From assembly GCA_949987705.1 (NCBI GenBank), contig OX465281.1, forward strand, positions 189,769,112 to 189,833,111: a stretch of 64,000 nt of DNA, given 5' to 3'. Below, one piece after another: positions 54,308 through 64,000 of the stretch. Position 1 is the first letter of the stretch. Each line of letters starts with the position of its first letter. This stretch comes from Thereva unica (taxonomy: Eukaryota > Arthropoda > Insecta > Diptera > Therevidae). The notes under the pieces are model-generated. The model was given only the letters and a program-made list of their open reading frames with translations, did not search any database and was not told where the DNA came from. A program made the translations under genes and the position numbers.

Positions 54308-56752
54308 AACAGCCAATTTGATTCGACATTTTAATATTAGCTTCCCTTTTTTTCAAACAATTACCAGACCTTCAGATCATAGTAGTATAAATGGTACTTG
54401 TATTGACAATATTTTCATCAAAACGAACTCCATAGACACCAAACCCGTTAAGCTAGCTAATCTGTTTAACGATCATTATCCACTTTTTATAACAATAAAT
54501 AAAATTAAAAACATTGATGATAATAAGCATTATAATCCTATAAATTATAAAAAACTAATAACCTTAGCTGGAAAAGAACATTTAAATACGATATTGACAA
54601 TACATGACCCAAATACAGCTACTGAATCGCTTATTAGTCTAATTACTAAGTGGATTAAACTGTCTAAGTTAAAAACTAAAAAGCAATCTAAATCCACTCC
54701 TCGTAGTCGTTGGATAACGAAAGGTTTCTTGACATCCTGTGAGAAAAAAGAATTTCTTTATTCGATTTGGAAAATGGAGCCAGATAACCTACAAATTAAG
54801 ACTGAATATAAAAAATATGTTAAAATTCTTAATAAGGTAATAAAAGAAGCCAAATTCAAGTATGACAAACAACAAATTGAGAAGAATATTAATAATTCCA
54901 AAAATTTATGGTCGTTTATTAACAATAAACTTGGCAGAAAATTAAAAAAGAATGATAAAATTAACTACATTTACGATGATAATAAATCAAAGATACATGA
55001 CCCCAGAAAAATCGCGGACTGTTTGAATACATTCTTCAGTAATGTTGGTACTGAGCTTAGTAACAAAATTCCCCAACCAAATAACCTTACTCTAAATCTT
55101 CCACCAGTCAGCCCTAATACGATATATTTAACACCAACAAATACATCTGAAGTATACAATATTACTAAAAATATGAAAATTAAGAGCAATGGTGTTGACG
55201 AGATCAACTTAAGAAGTATTATCGTACTAGCTAGATTCATTGTGAAACCTCTCGTACACATAATCAATTTATGCTATTTCAAACATAGCTAAAATCTTCG
55301 AAAAAGTAATTTACAAGAGAATTTTAAATTTTGTTAATATACATAACATAATTTCAAAGGCAGTATGGCTTTATGAAGAAATTGGGTACTAATGATGTTC
55401 TAAGTTATTTAACGAATATAATATATGACAAACTTGATAAAAGCATCCCAATAGCAGTCACATTTTTAGATTTAGCAAAAGCGTTTGATACAGTAAATCA
55501 TAAAATTTTGTTAGAAAAATTGTACAATTATGGAATAAGAGGTAATGCCCATCAGCTTATTACTTCTTACTTGCATGATAGAACTCAACGCGTTAAAGTT
55601 AATGCTGCTATAAGTGAACTCTGCGTTGTACGAACGGGTGTTCCACAAGGAATAGTCATGAGACCCCTATTATTTATCTTATATGTAAATGACCTATTAT
55701 GTGGTATGCCTGATGAGACAATTATATCATTTGCTGATGACACAGCAGTCATATCTATTGGTAAAACGTGGACTGAGATGCAAGACAAAATGAATAATTA
55801 TCTTAGGGAAGTAAGTAATTGGCTAGCTTTGATTAAGCTATCATTAAACCTAGACAAAACTGTATACATGCCTTTTGGAAACTACTGCACAAGTGTCCCC
55901 GTTAACATAAATATTTCTGTTAACGCAACGAGTTGAATCTTGTAAATACCTTGGAGTTATTTTTGACTGTAGAATGAAATGGGATAAACATATTGAATAC
56001 ATATTGAACAAAACGAAATTTTTAATATTCATATTCTATAAACTCTCCAAGATCATGAATACTGATACACTGATGAAGTTGTACTATGCATTCTTCCAGA
56101 GTATAATTAATTATGGGATTATTGCTTGGGGTGGAGCGTATTCAAATTGCTTAAATCTTCTGCAAAGCCAACAGAAAAAAATACTAAAAATAGTAAATAG
56201 GAATAAATTTAACATTTATAACAATCCTTTGAATCTGGAACAGCTATTCGCCCTAGAATTTCTAAAATATCATTACAACTCTCTGAAAGAAAAATTTGAT
56301 AGCTCAATCAGTATTACAAGGAACAAGAGTATTTCTATACCGCAAAGATTTAAAACGGTTAGTTATAAAAATAGTTTTATAAGATCAATTTATACTTTTA
56401 ACGTACTTCCTAATGAACTCAAAGGCTTAACTAATGTAAATACTAGGAAACATAAATTAAAAAAATGGAAAGCTTTAAACTACTAATAAAATGTATTGTT
56501 GTTTGCATATATTATATTAATTTGTTATTTAAAAAATTAAACATATAAAGGATTTTTCTTATTATAAGTCTTATACACATTCTCCTTAAATAAAAGTTTT
56601 CTTTAAATATTAGTTTTAAGTTCCTATATTTATAACCAATCCCACTAACAGGTAACAACGATTACCTCAGTGGAGATTTTCATGTTATTATTATATAATT
56701 CATGTATATCTTTTGGTTTAATAATAAATAACTAAATAACTAATAAATAGAT
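54308..56752 (+). pseudogene. AT-rich LINE with pre-RT, RT and tail (Kiri/Daphne-like)
   Basis: A frame of about 325 codons starts in the endonuclease C-terminus (GTCIDNIFIKT) and runs through a Lys-rich linker (FNTFFSNV-type motif near 55020). The RT follows from 55373: FLDLAKAFDTVNHKIL (motif A intact, near 55465), GVPQGIVMRPLLF near 55635, ISFADDTAVI near 55725 (box intact), thumb, and a C-terminal frame (55974-56486). Lesions are a deletion near 55290 removing early RT motifs, a frame change after it, and a stop near 55934. The 3' end is an ATAAATAACTAA-type repeat at about 56722-56752. The endonuclease N-terminus is absent (5' truncation). Confidence 0.85.
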
Positions 56753-56789
56753 CAGCCTCATAAGGATCATTGCAACTTGAAATCCTTAC

Positions 56790-58025
56790 GAAGTTTCTTC
56801 TCTTCTTCTTTGATCCGTTAGTTGGCGGTCTCCACATCGGATACGCTGTTGTCGGTGCCGCCGGATCTCGAACTCCACTCACTTTTCGTTTTCATCCTCG
56901 ACTATTTTCGGCGACGTCTCCAGCCTTGGTAACCGATAATCGTTGATTCTTTAAGTCGCCCCCAATATTATTTGCCGGGTTTCTTCGGTGCCAATCGCTG
57001 AATTCTCCAATCTACCAGACGGCCTCGCCAGAGAAGTTTTCGTGGCAAGCGGTTGCAATCGCAGAGTGAGACACCGAGAATCTGCCTAAAACATCGCATT
57101 TGGAATATCTCGAGCTTGTTGACATCCAGCTTGAGTAGTGTCCACGTTTCCGATTTGTAAAGAAGAATCGGAAAGATTACCGTTCGGTAAAGGTGTACTT
57201 TCGTTTTAATGGTACCATTTTTTTCTTTCTATATGCAACATTTGAGCGAGGCGAATGCCGCTGTTGCCTGATCGATGCGACACTTTCGTTTCCTCAACCA
57301 ATGATCCCAAATATTTGAACATTGTAACCTGTTCAATTTAGGTTCCATCGAGGTGAAAATACTGGCCCTCGATCCTTTCGTCATTATCGATGAATGTTGA
57401 TGTTAAAATGTGAAATGTTGATGTTAAAAGACTTGTTAAAACATCGCTAGAGTCCTAAGGTGTCTGTCACTTCGGCATCCGTTTCGGCGAAGACGGCGCT
57501 ATCAACAGCGAACATTAAGTTGGTTACAAAGTTGTTGTCGTCGTATCGAACTTCGCGTCGTCCATCACGCATACTCGCGTAGTTCGCAAAGTTGAATAGA
57601 AATGGCGAAGCGACGTCTCCCTGCCGGGCATCCGTTTGAATCGGGAACTCCTCAGATATGTCATTCGAATACAAACTCTGCTGGTTTTAGCCATTGTACA
57701 AGCTTGGAGAAGTTGGATGATTTTCAGTGCCAGTGTTTGGTTTCCAAGTCTCTCCACAAGCTATTCCAATCGATGCAATCCAAAGCGAATTTGAAATCGA
57801 TGAAAACGACTATAGTTGGTTTGCCGCAACTACTTCTTTCTTCCATTAGCTGACGGAGAGCGAATATTTGATCAATGCATCCTCGATGTAGTCTAAATCC
57901 TTCTTTCCGGCTCGTTTGCCCTCGATGTTTCTGTAGCCTCGGTGATTTTCGTAAATACTTTGCCGACGATCGAAAAGAGGCTAATACCGCGATAATTCCT
58001 GCATTCCCGACTGTTGCCTTTATAA
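56790..58025 (-). pseudogene. RTE/CR1-like LINE RT, degenerate
   Basis: Minus order: CRNYRGISLFSIVGKVF near 58005, RLHRGCIDQIFALRQLMEER near 57885, VVFIDFKFALDCIDW near 57820 (motif A Asp present), IIQLLQACTM, QTDARQGDVASPFLF near 57620, LMFAVDSAVFAE where YADD should be (near 57510), then VHLYRTVIFPILLY and the C-terminal RCFRQILGVSLCDC near 57090. The first catalytic Asp of the box has become Val. Multiple frame changes. Confidence 0.75.
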
Positions 58026-58029
58026 GAGC

Positions 58030-58385
58030 TCTGTATAGTTTCAATTTAGTCCTCATTAATATATGGTTAAGAAGAAGTGTTTACGTAGCCCAAAGTAGCA
58101 TCTATTTCCCAGCGGTAATCTCCTTCTGACTTCTAATGTCGTGTCGTTATCTTTTGAAATTAGCGTCCCAAGGTATAAAAATTCTTTTGCTCCTTCGATG
58201 TTGTATGTTTTAATTGTCATATTCTGGCGATCATTACGTCTTTTAGAGAAGCACAAATATTTCATTTTCTCTTCATAAATTGCTAGTCCAATTTTCTTTG
58301 CTGGTCGTTCTAGCGATATGAAGGTTTCTTTCATTGCTACGGGGGATCTGGCTAGTATTACGATGTCGTCAGCGTATGCCAACAG
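58030..58385 (-). pseudogene. RTE-type RT fragment, palm end and thumb
   Basis: The minus strand starts AYADDIVILARSPVAMKETF (box intact), then LERPAKKIGLAIYEEKMKYL, FLYLGTLIS, and CYFGLRKHF, ending in RTKLKLYRALIKA at the join with the next LINE (about 58025). Typical RTE spacing. Both ends are truncated; it belongs to a different element from 56790-58025. Confidence 0.75.
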
Positions 58386-61300
58386 TTCAAATTCAAATTC
58401 AAATAATTTATTATAAAAGCGCTGAAGATTACAACCTCTTATATAGCACTACACAATAGAAAATACAATTCAGGAGTGACAGAACGATAATAATAATAAT
58501 AAAGTAATATTAATTATAATACCAACTGAAGTAAAATTACAATAATGATCAATCTTAAGCTAAGAACTAAAATTACAAATAATTTCTGGAGAAATTTAGA
58601 GAATGACATGTGTAACATCCATAAACATGACTGATAGGTTGTAGATACCCAATGACATCATTTAATGCCACTGTTTTTTCCTCGCACATACAGAATCCAA
58701 CTTGGGAAATATAACGCTACCATACATGAAGTGAGGTAGCACGACTGCTTTAGCTAACTTCATTCGTAACCCAGGAGGTACCTACGCTAACCGAGCTAAT
58801 CCACAGCAGCTGCCTTAAGCTACTATAAATTTTACCCAGAGTCGAACGAACATGACTACAGCAACTAAAGCTGGAGTTCAGTTGAATACCCAAAATTTTC
58901 GCAGAATGCACATAGTCAATAACGGCATTATTTAATACGACCGGTGGTAGTACTCTTGTGTCTATGATGTCTCTATAAGTAACTAAGCAGATTGATTTAG
59001 ATGGATTAAGCAACGGGCTATTGGTCTGAGACCATTCATGAACACATTGCAGGTCTTCGTTTATTCGCACAATACAGTCCTCAATTAGTCCAAGCGGACG
59101 AGTGAGATACGATTGGACATCATTAGCATATAAGTGGATAGCACAATTTCGTACTACTCTTGGTAGGTCATTTATGTACAGGCTGAATAAAAGTGGGCCA
59201 AGAATTGAGCCTTGAGGCACACCCAAATAACGAGGCGCAGCGGACGAGTAGTCATTTCCTACTTTAACAACTTGGGACCTGCCAGCCAGAAAATTACATA
59301 TCAGCTTCACAGCCGAAGATGAAAAGTTAAAATCCCTTTTAAGCTTACTAAGCAGCTTTTGCTGATTTACCGAGTCAAAGGCTTTGCTAAAGTCAAGTAA
59401 AACTAATACAGCTACATGATCCTTATCGAGCGCCTCGTGGATGTCCGAAGTAACTTCTAATAAGGCTGTCTCGCAGCTATAATTCGGTCGAAAACCAGAC
59501 TGCCATTTGGATAAGAGATTGTATTGTTTGGCATATTGCATTATTTGGCTGTGCATAACTTTTTCAAAAACTTTCGCAAAGAAACACAGTAGACTGATAG
59601 GACGAAAATCACCAGGCTCCGATGGGGACGATTTTTTGGGTACAGGAACTGCCAATGCCTTTTTCCACTCAGTCGGGAATTGGGAGGTAGTCAAGCAAAA
59701 GTTGAAAATTTGAACTAGAGGACTCACGGTAAAAGGCACTAACAATTTCAAGAATACGGGTGTTAAAAGAGTCGAGTCCTGTGGCATTCGACTTAATAGA
59801 GTGTATAGCTGTAAGTACTTCAGAGGCCTCAGTGCATCTAAAACTAAACCCCACATCAGCCTGATCATTTGAATTGTGACGCAAAATGTCCGAATATTGA
59901 ACGCTTCTATCCACAAAGAGATTGTTTAGTACATTTGGGTCCATAGCAGTTTCGTAATCATCACTGCCATGTATTTCCAAACTACGAATATTCCTCCATA
60001 ACTTTTTCGAACGCTGATTGGTGTCCAATTTAGAGGCAAAATATGTACTTTTTGCCGAGCTAATCATAGCTGTTACCCTATTACCCACAGCTTTATACCT
60101 GCTGTATATCAATTCTTCCTGGTTTGTCCGGTACTGATTATTGAGGTAATCTTTCTCAGCCATTGCCCGATAGATGTTATCAGTAATCCAAGGACACCTT
60201 CGCCGACGTACACAACACATCTTTAGAGCAACATAACGATCAAATAGATTTAATAAATTATTTGTTAAATTTTGCACCTTTCCATCTAGAGTCTCATCTC
60301 GATATACATTATCCCAAGTCATAGTTCGACTCGGTCAATAGGAGACGTGGACTGCCTGATAAAATAATATAATTTATAAAAGCCCTATATAACAATTCCA
60401 AATGCAGAGTTTTCCATAATGGAAAATTATCCGACAGCTTTGAGGTGAGCTCAGGAGTACGACAAGGATGCCTACTCTCGCCTTTACTAGTTCTTATAGT
60501 AATAAATGACATCTTTGTCGACGCTCTAGATAGTAGAACAGGCGGCACACAATGGGGTTTGTTAGACCGCCTTAAGGATCTCGCCTACGCAGATGATATC
60601 TGTTTGCTGGCCTACAGACACCAGGACCTCAAAAACATGATTAACAATTTGGCAACAGAAAGTAGTCCAGCAGGCTTAAGGCTAAGTCCGACTAAAACTA
60701 AAGAAATGCGGATAAATGCAAACACCTTTGAACGAACAGCGCTGAATAACCGTGACGTGGAACTGGTAAATAAATTCTGCTACCTCGGTAGTATTATCAC
60801 CGAAAATTACGGTGCAGAAGAAGATGTTAGTTCCAGTTCCTGTTTCGCATATGGAGATCAACGGAGATCTCAACTAACACCAACTGGGGCTGTTCAACTC
60901 CAACGTTAAGGCAGTACTTTTGTACGGTTGCGAAACGTGGAAAGTCACCCAATTCATCACAGGGCGCCTACAAGTCTTCATCAACAGATACCTGCGTCGT
61001 ATCCTAAAAATCCGCTGGCAGGATAGAATTTCAAGCGAAGAACTATGGCGCCGTGCCGGCCAAGAAAGGTTAGACGACTAAATCAGACGATGGAAATGGA
61101 ATTGGGTTGGCCACACCTTGCGACGCGAAAACGAAAATCTAGCCAAACAGGCCCTTGACCGGAATCCGCAAGGATCCCGTCGAGTCGGAAGACCTAGAAC
61201 AACGTGGAGGAGAACCCTACTAGCAGAAGCCGCAACAACTGGGAGATCCTGGTCGGAGCTGAGAGCTGTCGCGCAAAACAGAGTCCGCTGGAGGGCAACT

Positions 61301-62035
61301 GTTTCCGCCCTATGTCCCATGAGGGATTAAAGGAGCGCAATGAAATGACAAGTCATACAACTACACCCAGTCTTCAAGAGATCTTTCTCAATATTCTTAA
61401 AGTCACGATAAACGAAGAAAATAACTTTAGGAATAGCCGCCAATCTCATCCTATACGTCATAAAGAGAAAATCATGATCAAAGTTGCTTGGAGGCGAGAT
61501 CTGGTTATGAAATAGTACCTTAAGAATATTTGTAGTTAACATATAATCCAACTGGGAGGGGAAGACGCATTGTAATAGGTTGGTTGATTATTGAGAGCCT
61601 TTAGATCTAATGTTAGCAGGAGATAGGACAATTCATCCGCTGCTGAGCCTGCTTTCAGAGAGTTTACATTAAAATCACCACAAACAATAACGTCGCGATA
61701 CTTCTGAACGACAGGATTGAGTGATTCGGTAAGTTCAACGAAGTTACACGGATTGAAGGTCCCTGGAGGAGAGTAAACACTAAATATACTAAACTTTCAC
61801 AATCAGATGCCACTTCAACACCAATGAATTCAACCATTTCACCAGGTGACGAAATTTTAAGAGGAGTTGTTTTTAAGGTATTATGTACGTAGATCGATAC
61901 ACCTCCTCCAACACACCCACAACGATCATTTCTAAACAAGTTATAATCTGGAATTGCCACAAGAGTCGAGTTAACATTTTCATCTAACCACGTTTCACAC
62001 ATACATATAATGTGGATATTTGTCCCACAGTTGTA
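58386..62035 (-). pseudogene. Jockey-group LINE, split by a plus-strand LINE
   Basis: Minus order: endonuclease 62010-61500 (IICMCETWLDENV, GGGVSIYVHN, VIVCGDFNVN in a second frame), then after the insertion at 60325-61349 the pre-RT (60315-59700, CPWITDNIYRAMAEKD) and RT (59690-58750): DFRPISLLCFFAKVFEKVM, GFRPNYSCETALLEV, VLLDFSKAFDSVNQ (motif A intact), GVPQGSILGPLLF, HLYANDVQSYL where YADD is expected (59119-59130). Frameshift near 59800. A TAA-rich 3' tail near 58400-58510. The Asp-to-Asn change predicts a dead polymerase. Confidence 0.85.
60325..61349 (+). mobile_element. 5'-truncated LINE (family A copy 2) with target duplication
   Basis: It starts inside RT motif A (about 60327) with a small internal deletion relative to the copy at 8210 (about 25 bases absent after aatagga). 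Then SDSFEVSSGVRQGCLLSPLL near 60435, LAYADDICLLAY near 60580 (box intact), a thumb, FINRYLRRILKIRWQDRIS near 60975, and the C-terminal tail GRPRTTWRR, RVRWRATVSALCPMRD ending at 61329. CAAGTCATA is present on both sides (60316-60324, 61349-61357). It was inserted into the minus-strand LINE at 58386-62035. Frame breaks at about 60850-60910 and a stop near 61079. Confidence 0.85.
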
Positions 62036-62740
62036 CCGACTTGTTAAAAATAGTGGCCGCAGTGTTAATTCTTGCATCTCTTACTACTTTTTCCATAACT
62101 AATAGTAAGCACGATAGGGCATCTTCTTGTTTTAGCCCTTCTTTGGCATTGAATGGTTCTGACAGCTCTCCTTCAATTTTTATTCTGCTTGTAACCTCTT
62201 TCATTGTTATGTTGGTCAAATCTACGAGGTGTTTGGGAAATCTTAAGTGCTCCATTGCTTTATATAATTCTTCATGTTTTATTTTATCATAGGCGTTTCT
62301 GAAGTCTATGAATAGAGAATGTATGTTTATGTTAAATTCATTTGCCTTTTCTAGGACCTGCCTAAGGGTGAAGATATGGTCTATGGTCGATCTTCCGGGA
62401 CGGAAACACTTTCATAGTTTCCCAGAGCTGCTTCTACGTAAGGCTGCAGTTTAACACATAGAATATTCCTCTATAATTACGACAGTATAGCTGATCTCCA
62501 TTTTTATGTAAAGGGCACACAATGCCTTCGCTCCACTCTGATGTTATTTGTTTCTGGGTCCATTTTAGCGATACGATGTCATGCAGGCCTGGTATTACGT
62601 TCTCACCTCCTTGTTTTAATAGCTCTTCTAAAATGGTATTTCTGCCTCGAGATTTATTGTTTTTAGTTTTTTACTGTGTCTTGTCTTCTAATATATGTAG
62701 GCCTGTCTCCCGATCGTTCTTCTGCTAGTTCCATCCGCTT
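62036..62740 (-). pseudogene. RTE-type RT fragment
   Basis: Minus order: LHKNGDQLYCRNYRGI near 62500, GRSTIDHIFTLRQVLEKANE near 62400, SLFIDFRNAYDKIKHEELY near 62320 (motif A intact), EHLRFPKHLVDLTNITMKE, EPFNAKEGLKQEDALSCLL near 62150, NKSVQL at the join to the next LINE at 62036. It stops just before the FADD box. Truncated at both ends. Confidence 0.8.
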
Positions 62741-62858
62741 CAAATTGTTTTACCCAAAGAAGGGCCAAAAACAGTAAGCAATTTTGAAAATTTGGCACCC
62801 GCCATGCAGCCCAAAAATACTCAATTTGGTGCACCTAAAACAAACTTTTCTTCTTTTT

Positions 62859-64000
62859 AACTTCCCAGTATAGGAAGTTATTGTAATCGGTCCGAAAATC
62901 GAAATCGAAAATTTCAACGTATTTTCATCTGTCAAGGTCCCAGGAGCATTTTAAGCAAAAAATTGGGAGGAAGTATGTGTGTGTGTGTGTGTGTGTATGT
63001 GCGTACGGATGTGGTCATTTTTTCCTGCACGATATCGCGCGAACCAAAACTCATATCGGCTTCGTTGAGGTGTTGTTCGAAGCGTATTAACCGAAATATG
63101 ATCTGAAAAGATTTTCATGAAAATCGGTCCAGCCGTTTTTTTGTTTGAGCGACGTAAGTGATTTTTGTACCTGCACGATATCGCCCGAACCACGAAAGAT
63201 ATTGACTTACTTGTGGTGCCGTTCGAAGCGTATTAGCGACAATATTATCTGAAAAGATTTTTATAATATTCGGTCCAGCGGTTTTTTGGTTTAAATGACT
63301 TAAGTGATTTTTGTACCTGCACGATATCGCGCGAACTATAAAAGATATCGACTTAGTTGATGCGCCGTTCGAAGCGTATTAATCGAAATATGATCTGAAA
63401 AGATTTTCATAAAATTCGGTCGAGCCGTTTTTTTGTTTAAGCGGCGTAAGTGATTTTTGTACCTGCACGATATCGCCCGAACTACAAAAGATATTGACTT
63501 ACTTGAGGTGTCGTTCGAAGCGTATTAGCGACAATATTATCTGAAAAGGTTTTTATAATATTCGGTCCAGCGGGTTTTTGGTTTAATTGACTTAAGTGAT
63601 TTTTGTACCTGCACGATATCGCACGAACTATAAAAGATATCGACTTAGTTGACGTGCCGTTCGAAGCGTATTAGCGACAATATAATCTGAAAAGATTTTT
63701 ATAAAATTCGGTCCAGCGGTTTTTGGTTTAAATGACTTAAGTGATTTTTGTACCTGCACGATACCGCGCGAACTAAAAACTATATCGACTTCATTGAGGT
63801 GCCGAAAAACATTAATACATCAATTTTATATACATTTTCGTCATCCTAATCTTGTAAGTGCGCACATTTAGTTTGAAATTTTAGCGAAAATATTGATAAA
63901 CAATTGTGACAAATTCTCGGTATTATAGATATATTCTATATTGCCTATTGTTCATTTATTATTAAAATATCCAATCATATATTCAACATCCATCATACTG
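62859..64000 (-). mobile_element. TIR element with 146-bp internal tandem repeats, inverted copy, cut by window end
   Basis: Reverse-strand relative of 20473-21323. Its end is the 21-base hairpin aacttcccagtataggaagt(t) at 62859-62879. A (TG)n tract follows (62978-63000). The marker ctgcacgata recurs at 63025, 63171, 63317, 63462, 63609 and 63754, giving a period of 145-147 bases and about six units against four in the other copy. The final bases of the window match the start of the other copy (catcatact), so only a few bases of the element lie beyond. Confidence 0.8.

Noticed and set aside
62978..63001. (TG)n tract and open frame with HTHTHT as a coding histidine/threonine repeat
   Set aside because: Simple microsatellite within a noncoding element; absent as such in the sister copy at 20473.

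Overview
This window looks like repeat-dense DNA from an insect, probably a dipteran. That is an inference from the mix of element families: BEL/Pao, Jockey-, R1-, RTE- and I-like LINEs, Tc1, PIF/Harbinger, and short Helentron-type elements with a minisatellite core. I found no gene I would confidently call a single-copy host gene. Almost every coding region traces to a transposable element, and nearly all are broken by frameshifts, stops, deletions or further insertions.

Layout. 1-6146: a reverse-strand Jockey/CR1-type LINE split by a BEL/Pao LTR retrotransposon (712-5933) with a perfect 5-bp target duplication; the BEL 3' end is replaced by a T run. 6780-8855: two further LINE fragments. 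10397-18511: a PIF/Harbinger transposon with transposase and a convergent MADF gene, holding a stack of nested insertions (MITE > Tc1 > short inverted-repeat element > Helentron) plus two MITEs inside the MADF gene. 20473-21323: a TIR element with 146-bp internal tandem repeats; a second copy in inverted orientation runs off the window end (62859-64000). 21330-26340: a Harbinger remnant holding a reverse-strand Helentron, then a second Helentron array that received an RNase H-bearing LINE. 26641-29817: a nearly full-length RTE-type LINE whose reverse transcriptase has lost the motif A aspartate. 29822-30655: Helitron helicase and Gypsy integrase fragments. 31808-33212: a 1.4-kb palindrome (foldback).

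34860-37645: an RTE-like endonuclease carrying a tRNA-derived SINE, then an R1-clade remnant. 39100-41935: a Helentron array containing a LINE fragment. 43882-44295: a 414-bp MITE. 44300-49300: mostly unassigned, with LINE and Helentron scraps. 49330-51210: a Jockey element split by an opposite-strand LINE and by a Tc1-type MITE. 52340-54279: a Tc1 remnant and nested inverted-repeat elements. 54308-56752: an AT-rich LINE with intact catalytic boxes but no endonuclease. 56790-62740: a pile of four LINEs, one inserted into another with a 9-bp target duplication.

The genes do not form a cellular pathway. The biology here is a layered record of transposition in which the order of insertions can be read from interrupted reading frames and target-site duplications. 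Element class names come from motif recognition, not database search, and many boundaries are approximate.
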